Shown here piece after piece: positions 10,517 through 18,788 of a stretch of 64,000 nucleotides of DNA. Numbering within the stretch: position 1 is the stretch's first letter; each line of letters begins with the position of its first letter. Below the pieces are notes generated by a model. That model did no database searches. It was not told the origin of the DNA and was given only the letters and a program-made list of their open reading frames with translations. Position numbers and translations under genes: made by a program. Source of the stretch: CAVYHX01 sp963768415 (GTDB taxonomy: Bacteria > Pseudomonadota > Gammaproteobacteria > UBA9214); contig CAVYHX010000016.1 in assembly GCA_963768415.1 (NCBI GenBank), positions 1 to 64,000 of the forward strand, read 5' to 3'.

Positions 10517-12948
10517 ATGGCACAAACAGCTACCACCCAGAGCACACGCGAACTGGTACTGGCAAGGCGCCGCGCTATGAGCAGCGGCGGCAAGGCGCGC
10601 ACAGGCTGCCGTGTCGTCTGCCGCTACCACGCAATCCATGGCTGCATCTGCAGCCTGGACGGGCGAAGGCTTCAGCGGCACCGGCCACCAGCGGGCGTGC
10701 CGCTTCCATGGCGCGTCGTTAGGCGATGTCGAGCAGCGGCAAGACCGGCCTGCAGGGCGGTGACCGCACCCGCATGGCGACATCCGGCGGCAGTGGGTCG
10801 ATATCGACAGCCGCTCCCGCGCAGACGAGGGTTGCACCTTCGCGGCCCAGAGCGTCGGCGCCGGCTAGCAGCGGGCGGGCCGCTTCCATGGCGCGCCGCC
10901 AGGCGATGTCGAGCAGCGGCAAGGCCGGCCTGCAGGGCGGTGACCGTACCCGCATGGCGACGTCAGGCAGCGAGGCGGCGTCGGCAGCCCAGCCTGCCGC
11001 GGACAGCGGTGAAAAGAGCGGCTGTGGCTGCAAGCGGGAAAGGGCAGAGGCCACTGCGCCTGCCAGCCCTGTCGTCCCGGTGTTTAAGCAGGCCATGAAC
11101 AGAGCCCGGCCGGTTACCGTGAAGCGTTCCGCTGGTCGTGCCGCCTCGCTGGCGCGTCGCGAGGCTATGTCGTCGCGTGGCAAGGCCGGTGTCAGCAAAA
11201 ACGGTATTTCGGCCGCGCAGACTGCGCGTGCCGGCAACCCGAACCTCACCAGCCGGGAGCTGGCGAAGACGCTGCGCGAGGGGCGCAGCCGCAATGGCAG
11301 CAGCGGCCATAAGAAGTCCGCGCCCTGCGGACGGGTGCGCCCGAAGGCGGCCGTGGAAACCGGCGCAGCCGAGGATCAGCCGTGGAAGGTGGGCGCCAGT
11401 GAAACCAGCCGTGGCCAGACGGTTACCGGTACCATGGTGGGTCGCAGCGCCAGCGTCACCGGCGATGAGCCCAGTACCTGCCGCGGCATTACCGGCACCG
11501 AGTACCTGGGCGCGGATATCTTCCGCGATTTCTGCCAGAGCGATCCGAACAGCCACGCCGCGCAAGGTCAGCGTGACGCAGACCTCGCACGGCAACCCCG
11601 TCAGCGGAAACATGATCGGTCGCGGTGCCAAGGTGACCGGCAACGAACCGGGTACCTGCAAGCGGGTGACCGGCAACGAGTACATCAGCGCCGAGCAGTC
11701 ACAGGCCTACTGCGGCGAGTTCCTCACCAAGGGGCCAAGCAAGGTCCTGCAGAGCCGAGACCCGCAAGGGCAAGGCCATGACCGGGACCAATGTCGGCCG
11801 TTCCGAAAAGGTCACGGGCGACGAGCCTGGCATGAACCGGATGCTGACCGGTACCCAGTACACGCAGCCGGAAGACATCGGCACGGCACCGCGCAAGGTC
11901 GGTGCCAGCACCACGCTGCGCGGCGGCAGCGTCACCGGCACCATGGTTGGTCGACGTGAGCGCATGACCGGCGACGAAGCCGGCAGCTGCCGCGACGTCA
12001 CCGGCGACGACTACATCGGCCAGGAGCAGTACAGCGGCTTCTGCAATACCGCGCCGCAACCGCAGGACCGCAAGGTCGGCGTTTCCGCGACGTTCAAGGG
12101 CAAGGCGGTGACCGGCACCATGACCGGCCGTTCCGCCAGCGTGACCGGCGATGAGCCGGGCAGTTGCAAGGCCGTGACCGGTACGCCGTACGCAGGTGCC
12201 GAGCAGTACGAGGCTTTTTGCGCCACCGATGAGGCGGCGGTGTCCGCAGCCCGCACACGACCGTTGCGCAGCACGCCCGGTTCCGTCATGACCGGTCTGC
12301 AGCCCGGTGTCGGCGGCAAGATGACCGGCGACCGCAAGGGCGCCTGCGAGCCGGTTTCCGGTACGCCGTATGTCGGCGCCGACCAGTTTGCCGATGCCTG
12401 TCCCGCCACGCCGGCCGATACCGCCAGCCCGGATTTTCCGCAGGCCACGGGTGCGCACGCCCTGGCAGCAGTTCAGCGTGACATCGCCGTCGGGCGGTGC
12501 ACAGCAGGCGCTGGGTTCCACCGGTGTCACCGGCAACCAGTACGAGCAGGGTCATATCACCGGCCCGTTCGGCATGGCGACCGGCAAGGTCACCGGTACC
12601 GAGGAGGCCCGTTTTGGCCAGAGTGACGTGCAGGCCGCCGAGCATGCGTCCCGTCGTGGCCGAGGATCTTGAAGGCCGCGTCAAGTCGCGCATCACCGGT
12701 GAAGGCCAGGATGCCGGTCTGAAGATTACCGGCGATGACTGGGAGCGCGGTGGCCGCATGACCGGGACGGAAGGCGTATCGGCGACCAGTCCGTAACCCG
12801 ACCATGCGTCAGGGGCCGCGACCAGGCGATGGCCGTGACACAGAAGCGCAACGAGGAAGTGCCGTTGCCGAACAGCAAGGTGACGGGTGGTAGTGGTAAT
12901 ACGGATAAAGGTTCGCTGATTACGTATTCCGGAGGTGCTCGCGGTTAA
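10517..12948 (+). CDS. csoS2: CsoS2 carboxysome scaffold protein, broken by several one-base shifts
   Basis: CsoS2 is the disordered scaffold that links Rubisco to the shell. ATG 10517 begins MAQTATTQSTRELVLARRRAM. N-terminal Rubisco-binding repeats (ARRxAMSSSGK) occur at ~10560, 10715, 10890 and 11155. Middle repeats with VTGTMVGRSASVTGDEPGSC follow from 11430 to 12330, and the conserved C-terminal peptide ITYSGGARG ends at 12948. The reading frame steps forward by +1 near 10605, 10665, 11560, 11752, 12435, 12645 and 12792, with further disorder at ~12810. TAG at 10720 replaces the CAG of the parallel repeat. Reconstructed length is ~800 residues, slightly short for the family. Confidence 0.88.
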
Positions 12949-13000
12949 CACGCGATCCGAACCGTCATGTTGAAGCGCACGTAACAGACACAATCGTTCC

Positions 13001-14503
13001 ATGATCCGCGGCCGGGCGGTGGCGCCGCGCGGTCGTCCCGGTGACAGGGCGACGGGGCTGGCGCCGGCAGCAAACAGTGCCGGTACCGGTCTGGGTTATA
13101 CAGGCAGGCATCCCCTGGCCCGTGGCGAGGAGAACACCCATCTCTACAACTACGAGCGCAGCGTCAAGGAAGCATTCGATTCGATCGTGCCGACGCTGCG
13201 GCAGATATCGGCGCTGCAGCACGAGGCCGATTTCGTGCAACAGGCGCAAAAGCTTGCGCGCGCGCATCTCGGTTTTGAACTGCCACAGGTGTTGCTTGAG
13301 GATGCCTGGGTCGAACAGCTCGACATGCGCAGCCTGTTTGCCTGGTGCGTGTTCGAAACCTACCACCGGTTCTGTGACGAGGTGTTCACCCGCGATCCCC
13401 TGGGTGACAACAGCGACGAGCAGTTCCAGGCCCTGCTGCAGGAGTGCGGTTTCCATCTGCTTGATGTTTCGCCCTGTGCGGACGGTCGCCTGGCGCACGT
13501 GATCCGGTATGTACTGCGACTGCCATACAAGGCCGTTCGTCGACGCTCGTACGCAGGTGCGATGTTCGATATCGAGGACAGCCTCGAGAAGTGGGTCAGG
13601 ACGGAGCTCGTACGTTACCGCGAGGGCAAGCCGAATACGGCGGACGAACCGACGCGCTATCTCAAGGCGGTGGTCTATCACCACAGTTCGGTCGATCCGC
13701 AGCATGAAGGTTGCGCGGCACATGGTTCCGATACACGCAAGGCGGCGCAGGGCGGACTCGATCGCCTGACCGGGTTCCAGGCAGGCTGTGGAGAACACGC
13801 ACTGCTGCGGCGCCTCCATCGATTGCCTGCTGGTCGGCATGGACACGGATACCGACGCGATCCGGATTCACATGCCGGACTGCCGAGGGCGGCATCGACC
13901 TGGAGAATTATATCGACAGCCAGGACCGTGTACGACGCGACCGTGCACATGAGTGCGGGCGAGGCCGAGCAGTGGATTGACGGGCATGTCAGGGAACGGG
14001 GTGGCAGCGCCCTGGCCGACGGCATGGCACGCTTCATTACCCACTTGCTGACCAATAACATTTCGCAGGTCGAGTACGTGCGCGATTACTATGGCGGTCA
14101 TTACAGCGACATCGGCCATGCCGAGCGCTTCATCGGCGCCGGCATCGGCTTCGAGGAAGTCCAGCTGCGCAACCTGACGTTCTTTGCCTACATGAACACC
14201 GTCGAGGAAGCGGCCAGGGATCTCGATGTCGGCATCAGTATCTTCACCGGTCTGAATGTTTCGCACGGCCTGCCCGTGCCGGTCGTGGTCCGCTTTGACT
14301 ATCACGGCAATGTGCCGGGTGCACGGGAGCGCGCCGAGGAGCATTGTCACCGGGTGGCGGATGCGCTGCATGCGCGCTACCGGGAGCTGAGCGATCGTGG
14401 CCTGCTGCACACCCTGCAGGTGGTGCGCGACATCAGCGCGGCCGGCCGGCTGGAAATACTGGATTGCTCCGTGAAGACGTCTCTGGCTGCGGGAGCGCAT
14501 TAA
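13001..14503 (+). CDS. csoSCA: CsoSCA carboxysomal carbonic anhydrase
   Basis: ~500 residues. It dehydrates bicarbonate to CO2 inside the carboxysome (epsilon/beta-like class, formerly CsoS3). Zinc ligands match the family: C159 with D161 and R163 in PCADGR, H227 or H228 in VYHHSS, and C238 in GCAAHGSD. Between 13780 and 13925 three +1 shifts (near 13780, 13884, 13925) leave ~50 residues out of frame, then the frame is restored; the intended text there includes CCGASIDCLLVGMDTDTD. An upstream ATG at 12967 with one extra base near 12982 would give a basic N-terminus (MLKRTNRHNRSM), perhaps the true start. It overlaps csoS4A by one base. Confidence 0.92.
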   Translation: MIRGRAVAPRGRPGDRATGLAPAANSAGTGLGYTGRHPLARGEENTHLYNYERSVKEAFDSIVPTLRQISALQHEADFVQQAQKLARAHLGFELPQVLLEDAWVEQLDMRSLFAWCVFETYHRFCDEVFTRDPLGDNSDEQFQALLQECGFHLLDVSPCADGRLAHVIRYVLRLPYKAVRRRSYAGAMFDIEDSLEKWVRTELVRYREGKPNTADEPTRYLKAVVYHHSSVDPQHEGCAAHGSDTRKAAQGGLDRLTGFQAGCGEHALLRRLHRLPAGRHGHGYRRDPDSHAGLPRAASTWRIISTARTVYDATVHMSAGEAEQWIDGHVRERGGSALADGMARFITHLLTNNISQVEYVRDYYGGHYSDIGHAERFIGAGIGFEEVQLRNLTFFAYMNTVEEAARDLDVGISIFTGLNVSHGLPVPVVVRFDYHGNVPGARERAEEHCHRVADALHARYRELSDRGLLHTLQVVRDISAAGRLEILDCSVKTSLAAGAH

Positions 14504-14760
14504 TGAAGATCTGTCAGGTAGAAAAACCCCTGGTGGCGACCAACCGCATACCCGGTCTGGAGCACAAGCACATGCAGGTGGTGCGGGATGGCAGTGCGAA
14601 ACTGGTCGCCGTCGATGTCGTCGGCTGCAAGCCCGGCGACTGGGTGATCTGTGTCGGCAGTTCCGCGGCGCGCGAGGCGGCCGGCAGCAAGGAATACCCG
14701 AGTGATTTCACGATTGTCGGCATCATCGATCACTGGGAGCCGGAAGAGGTGGAGCAGTAA
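14503..14760 (+). CDS. csoS4A: CsoS4A pentameric shell vertex protein
   Basis: 85 residues, BMC-vertex (EutN/CcmL) fold. Pentamers cap the vertices of the icosahedral shell. Typical text: KICQVEKPLVATNRIPGL at the N-terminus and SDFTIVGIIDHWE at the end. The start overlaps the csoSCA stop (TAATG) and its own stop overlaps the csoS4B start in the same way, so translation is coupled. Confidence 0.95.
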   Translation: MKICQVEKPLVATNRIPGLEHKHMQVVRDGSAKLVAVDVVGCKPGDWVICVGSSAAREAAGSKEYPSDFTIVGIIDHWEPEEVEQ

Positions 14761-15046
14761 TGGAGATCTTGCAGGCTGAAGAGCCGCTGGTATGTACGAA
14801 TCGTGCGGCCGGGTTGCAGCACCTCAGCCTGCGGGTGCTGCGTGACATGAATGGCAGAACGGCAGGTTGCCGTTGATCCGGTCGGGGTGCGCAAGGGTAA
14901 CTGGGTGTTCACCATGAGTGGTTCCGCTGCGACGCTATGCAACCGGCAATTTCGAGGTCCTGACCGATCTGACGATCGGCGGCATTATCGATTTCTGGGA
15001 GGCTGAGAACGATCAGTCAACCGGTAAAACTGTAGCAACGGGTTAA
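14760..15046 (+). CDS. csoS4B: CsoS4B shell vertex protein (two one-base shifts)
   Basis: Second BMC-vertex protein, ~94 residues after correction. It reads MEILQAEEPLVCTNRAAGL, then VDPVGVRKGNWVFTMSGSAA, then YATGNFEVLTDLTIGGIIDF in three successive +1 frames. Extra bases lie near 14862 and 14932 (an A in GCGACGC). The 287-bp span is exactly two bases more than a multiple of three. As given it would stop after ~39 codons. It overlaps csoS4A by one base. Confidence 0.9.
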
Positions 15047-15104
15047 TCGTTGTAGGTATTTTTGCGAGTTAGTTAACCAAGTAAACAACCTAGGAGATAG
15101 TAAA

Positions 15105-15422
15105 ATGGCAAATGACAATTACGGCATTGCACTGGGTATGATCGAGACCCGCGGGCTGGTTCCGGCGATCGAAGCAGCGGATGCCATGACCAAGGCTGCA
15201 GAAGTTCGCCTGATCGGTCGTGAGTTCGTCGGTGGTGGTTACGTGACCGTCCTGGTCCGTGGCGAAACCGGTGCTGTCAACGCAGCTGTTCGTGCCGGTG
15301 CCGATGCCTGCGAGCGTGTTGGTGACGGCCTGGTTGCTGCGCACATCATTGCCCGTCCGCACCGCGAAGTCGAGCCGGTTCTGCCGACTGGCGGTAACGC
15401 GGATAAGGCAGCTGCTGCCTGA
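15105..15422 (+). CDS. csoS1A: CsoS1 hexameric shell protein (first copy)
   Basis: 105 residues, single BMC domain. Hexamers tile the facets of the carboxysome shell. It has the family signature GIALGMIETRGLVPAIEAAD and ends in a short Ala/Lys tail. AGGAGA precedes ATG 15105. It is intact and nearly identical to the next gene. Whether it is A, B or C by orthology cannot be decided here. Confidence 0.95.
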   Translation: MANDNYGIALGMIETRGLVPAIEAADAMTKAAEVRLIGREFVGGGYVTVLVRGETGAVNAAVRAGADACERVGDGLVAAHIIARPHREVEPVLPTGGNADKAAAA

Positions 15423-15470
15423 TAGCAGCAACTTTTTTTACCTACACAGATTAAACAGGAGAAATCGACC

Positions 15471-15787
15471 ATGGCCAACGATAACATCTGGCATTGCCCT
15501 GGGCATGATTGAGACACGCGGACTGGTGCCTGCCATTGAGGCAGCGGATGCCATGACCAAGGCCGCCGAGGTTCAGCCTGATCGGGCGTGACTTCGTCGG
15601 CGGCGGTTACGTCACCGTGCTGGTGCGTGGTGAAACCGGTGCTGTCAACGCAGCCGTGCGTGCCGGTGCGGATGCCTGTGAGCGCGTTGGTGACGGTCTG
15701 GTCGCTGCGCACATCATTGCTCGCCCGCATGCCGAAGTTGAACCCATGCTGAGCGAGTCGGGCGGCAATCGTCCGGCACGCAGCTGA
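15471..15787 (+). CDS. csoS1B: CsoS1 hexameric shell protein (second copy, two one-base shifts)
   Basis: A near-copy of the preceding gene: MANDN, then SGIALGMIETRG after one extra base near 15487, and VRLIGRDFVGGGYVTV after another near 15574 (GTTCAGCC for GTTCGCC). Corrected length is 104 residues ending NRPARS. CAGGAGA lies before ATG 15471. The 317-bp span is two bases over a multiple of three, as expected for two insertions. Confidence 0.9.
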
Positions 15788-15824
15788 TACCCGTGGTCGC
15801 TTAACGACTGACTGATCTGTCGTC

Positions 15825-16262
15825 ATGTCAATTGCCAATGCTGATCAGCGTGTTCTCGGCTACCTCGGCCGCGGCCTGAGCCTGGAGCTCTCCGCGGTAC
15901 AGCTCTACAGTACCCAGGCGAGGCTTGTGGATACCTGGGGGCTGGCCGAGGTGGCCGGGAAGCTGAGCGCTGAGGCCAGTGAGGAACTCGGGCATGCCGA
16001 ACGGATCATCAGCCGGATGCTGGCCCTGGGTGTGGCGCCGAACGCGTCGCAATTGCGTCCGGTCACTCTGGGCGGCGACCTGCGGACACTGCTGGAGCAT
16101 GACTACGCCTTCGAGGAGGAACTGGTGAAGCTCTATTCGGAGGCACGCAGCCACTGTGCGCGCATTGGTGATCAGGATAACCGTCTGTTTTTCGAGGCAT
16201 TGCTGACAGAAGAGCAGGCACATGCCGTTTCCCTGAAGGACTGGCTGCAGCAATTGCAATAG
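15825..16262 (+). CDS. ferritin-like di-iron protein of the cso cluster
   Basis: 145 residues, four-helix ferritin/bacterioferritin-like fold. Carboxylate and His ligands are visible in SLELSAVQLY (~18-27), SEELGHAE (ExxH, ~52-59), YAFEEELVKLY (~88-98) and TEEQAHA (ExxH, ~126-132). Bacterioferritin-like genes are common at this position in proteobacterial cso clusters; their role there is not settled (iron storage or redox buffering have been suggested). It lies 37 bp after csoS1B. Confidence 0.82.
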   Translation: MSIANADQRVLGYLGRGLSLELSAVQLYSTQARLVDTWGLAEVAGKLSAEASEELGHAERIISRMLALGVAPNASQLRPVTLGGDLRTLLEHDYAFEEELVKLYSEARSHCARIGDQDNRLFFEALLTEEQAHAVSLKDWLQQLQ

Positions 16263-16313
16263 ACGGGTAATCGGTGTTGAATAGCACGAGTCAGCTATTG
16301 CGGAGAGTGAGCG

Positions 16314-16574
16314 ATGAATCACGATTGGCAGGAACGCACCCGGCCTGTACGCCTGGAAAGGCGTTACGAGTTCCAGGATTACAGCACGTTGCGGGATTTC
16401 CTCGACCGGGCTGCCGAGTTGTCCGAGCGCGAGGGCCTGTATCCCGATATGGGTTTCGGCCGCGACTACGTGAACATCACGATTCACGTGGAAGAGGGTG
16501 TCGAGGCGCTGAGCGATGAGCAGCATCGATTTGCCCGGGAACTCGATCAGCTGGCCAGCGAAACCACTCACTGA
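16314..16574 (+). CDS. acRAF, pterin-carbinolamine-dehydratase-like Rubisco assembly factor
   Basis: 86 residues with the PCD-like fold: WQERTRPVRLERRYEFQDY (~5-23) and NITIHVEEGVEALSDEQH (~51-68). In alpha-carboxysome clusters this degenerate PCD homologue acts as Rubisco assembly factor acRAF. The canonical PCD catalytic histidine cluster is reduced to a single THVEEG-like site (IHVEEG). GGAGAG precedes ATG 16314, and it is 12 bp before mcdA. Confidence 0.85.
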   Translation: MNHDWQERTRPVRLERRYEFQDYSTLRDFLDRAAELSEREGLYPDMGFGRDYVNITIHVEEGVEALSDEQHRFARELDQLASETTH

Positions 16575-16586
16575 GCGTATCCCGAT

Positions 16587-17210
16587 ATGCCCGTCATTGC
16601 CGTAGTCGGCAACAAGGGTGGCGCCGGGAAAACCACGCTCAGCGTCAACCTGGCCGCCGGACTGGCCAAACAGGCCAGCATTGCCGTTGTGGACGCCGAT
16701 CCGCAGGGTTCCTCCCTGCAATGGCGGGAAATAGCTGACGTACAGGATTCCATCTCGGTATTTCCTGCAAGCGAAGACCTGCAGGCACAGGCGTGCAGAA
16801 TCGCCCGCAAGTTTGACTATGTCGTGGTTGACTGTCCCCCGTCAGTCCATGCTCCGCAGACAATTTCCGCACTGGAGGTCTGCGACCTGGCGCTGATACC
16901 GGTACAGCCTTCGCCGGTCGACCTGTGGGCCACGGTGCATATCGAGCGGGCCATTGCGAATGCCCGAGTACGCAATCCGTCACTCAGGTCCCTGCTGGTT
17001 ATCAACCAGCTGGAAATACGCACAATGCTGTCGCGTGTGGTGCGCGAGGCGCTGACGGAAATTTCGCTGCCGGTTGCCAAGACGGCCTTGAGACGGCGTG
17101 CGGTTTACCGCAACAGCGCGCTGGAAGGTAAAACCGTTTTTGAAATGGGCGCACGCGGCGCCGCGGCGGCTGAAGAACTTGAACAACTGATCCAGGAGGT
17201 AACCGCATAA
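16587..17210 (+). CDS. mcdA: McdA-type ParA ATPase for carboxysome positioning
   Basis: 207 residues. Deviant Walker A NKGGAGKTT (~9-17) carries the signature lysine of ParA/MinD ATPases; Walker B-like VVVDCPP is at ~76-82. In alpha-carboxysome clusters this ParA is McdA, which binds the nucleoid and, with McdB, spaces carboxysomes along the cell. The stop overlaps the next start (TAATG), giving a tight mcdA-mcdB pair. Confidence 0.9.
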   Translation: MPVIAVVGNKGGAGKTTLSVNLAAGLAKQASIAVVDADPQGSSLQWREIADVQDSISVFPASEDLQAQACRIARKFDYVVVDCPPSVHAPQTISALEVCDLALIPVQPSPVDLWATVHIERAIANARVRNPSLRSLLVINQLEIRTMLSRVVREALTEISLPVAKTALRRRAVYRNSALEGKTVFEMGARGAAAAEELEQLIQEVTA

Positions 17211-17457
17211 TGGCGACTGCAGACAAGACCAGGCAAAAGCTGGTTGATTCCATGCGCAAGAGCAAGACAGGCGCTGCCAGCAAACCGGCAGGCGGCAGCC
17301 GTGCCGCGACAGCCAGGAAAAAGCACCTGCCCGACGGGCGCCGGCCAAACCGGCCGCGCGGCAACAGCGCCAGTCTACAGCTGCCGCCATGACGGCGGTC
17401 ACCTGGCAGGCCAGCGACGATCCCTACCAGAGCGATGGCCGGATCTGGCCCGACTGA
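17210..17457 (+). CDS. mcdB: McdB-type carboxysome positioning adaptor (one base missing in an A run)
   Basis: Small, basic, low-complexity protein after mcdA. ATG 17210 follows AGGAGG. The N-terminus MATADKTRQKLVDSMRKSK reads to the AAAAA run at ~17320. Adding one A puts the Ala/Pro/Arg-rich middle and the C-terminus (VTWQASDDPYQSDGRIWPD) in one frame ending at 17457, ~82 residues. Alpha-McdB proteins are disordered and end near a conserved tryptophan, as here. Without correction the ORF runs out of frame to 17392. Confidence 0.75.
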
Positions 17458-17500
17458 GCGCTCGATAAAGATCATCTATAACCTATACATCAACTGGAAG

Positions 17501-17522
17501 TCATATATAATTGTATATATGA
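17501..17522. promoter_or_regulatory. AT-rich inverted repeat upstream of cbbR
   Basis: TCATATATA (17501-17509) and TATATATGA (17514-17522) are perfect 9-bp arms with a 4-nt spacer, 130 bp before cbbR and 44 bp after mcdB. It may be the cbbR promoter or an autoregulatory site. Further down, GCCGGCA occurs three times with 9-bp period (17573-17597). Confidence 0.45.
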
Positions 17523-17651
17523 CGACGGTGCGTGTCCCCGGCCTGGTAATGGCCTGAGACTTTTTAGGCGGAGCCGGCATAGCCGGCAGAGCCGGCAAAG
17601 CCCGGAAACCCCATGCACCGGATCAAAGCAACTCGCTGACAGGGTGATTCC

Positions 17652-18788
17652 ATGTCTGCCCCGGATGACGCCAGCTACACGCCGCCCATGACCATGCCGG
17701 ACTACCTGATCCGGCATGCCACGCTGCGGCAATTACAGGTATTCGAGGCGATTGTCCGGCTGGGCAGCTTCACGCGGGCGGCCGAAGAGCTGTTTCTGAC
17801 CCAGCCGACCGTTTCCATGCAGACCAAGAAACTGGCGGATGCCATGGGACTGCAGCTGTTCGAACATGTCGGTCGCAATATCACGCCGACCGAGGCCGGC
17901 ATGGAGCTGTACGCGGCCTGTCGGCAGGTGTTCGAGTCGCTGGCCAATCTGGAGATGAAGGTTGCCGACCTGAAGGGACTGAAGCGCGGCCATCTGCGCA
18001 TCGGGGTGATCACCACGGCCAAGTACCTGGCCCCGGAGATGCTGGGACAGTTCAGCCGGCTCTATCCCGGTATCGAACTGTCGCTGAAGGTAACCAACCG
18101 CGACCGCATCATCGAGCGCCTGCATGCCAACGAGGATAACCTCTACATCACCGGCCTGCCCGACGAGGATCTGGATGTCGAGGTGTTCCCCTTCGCACCG
18201 AACCCGCTGGTGGTGATCGCGCCGCGCGAGCATCCGCTGGTCGGCAGGAAAAACGTCTCGCTCGAGGAGGTCAGCCGGGAGCCGTTCATCATGCGTGAAC
18301 CCGGCTCCGGTACCCGCGACGCCACGCTGCGCCTGTTCAATGCGCATGGCTGCCGTCCGCGGGTACGCATGGAGCTGGGCAGTAACGAGGCCATCAAGCA
18401 TGCCGTGGTGGGCGGTCTGGGTCTGTCCGTACTGTCGCTGCACACCCTGCTAATGGAGGGTACCGAGGGTCCCGTCGCCATCCTCAATGTCAAGGACTTC
18501 CCGATCATGCGTCAGTGGTTCATTGTCTATCCCAGGGGCAAGGAGCTGTCGCTGGTGGCGCGTACCTTCCTGGACTTTGCCATCGCCAGCGAGGACATGA
18601 TCCACGAACGTCTGGAGACGCTGTGGCCGGGCATGAAGCAGTATATGAGCGCATCGAAGAAGTCCGCCGCGGCAGGAAGAAAAAATCATCCGCAAGAAAG
18701 AAAGCCCGTAAAAAGGCAAGGTGAGGACTGGCCGGACCGTGTGTACAGGCGGCTGCTGCCAATAACATGCAACTGTTCAACGAAATAA
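17652..18788 (+). CDS. cbbR: CbbR, LysR-type regulator of CO2 fixation
   Basis: LysR family. N-terminal winged HTH at ~24-85 (LRQLQVFEAIVRLGSFTRAA, LTQPTVSMQTKKL), then a co-inducer-binding domain (REPGSGTRDATLRLF near 215). Highly similar in style to CbbR, which senses metabolites such as RuBP or NADPH and activates cbb/cso genes. The open frame runs to 18788 and overlaps bicA, but its last ~40 residues look out of frame. Adding one A in the A6 run near 18685 gives a Lys/Arg-rich tail (RKKSSARKKARKKAR) ending at 18724, the likelier end. Confidence 0.9.
   Translation: MSAPDDASYTPPMTMPDYLIRHATLRQLQVFEAIVRLGSFTRAAEELFLTQPTVSMQTKKLADAMGLQLFEHVGRNITPTEAGMELYAACRQVFESLANLEMKVADLKGLKRGHLRIGVITTAKYLAPEMLGQFSRLYPGIELSLKVTNRDRIIERLHANEDNLYITGLPDEDLDVEVFPFAPNPLVVIAPREHPLVGRKNVSLEEVSREPFIMREPGSGTRDATLRLFNAHGCRPRVRMELGSNEAIKHAVVGGLGLSVLSLHTLLMEGTEGPVAILNVKDFPIMRQWFIVYPRGKELSLVARTFLDFAIASEDMIHERLETLWPGMKQYMSASKKSAAAGRKNHPQERKPVKRQGEDWPDRVYRRLLPITCNCSTK

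Noticed and set aside
10511..12448. Long frames on both strands across csoS2 as separate genes
   Set aside because: They are alternative frames of one repeat-rich gene broken by one-base shifts.
10517..12948. Programmed frameshifting as the cause of all csoS2 breaks
   Set aside because: CsoS2 recoding in Halothiobacillus involves one site; here seven shifts occur and the same type of error is seen in unrelated genes.
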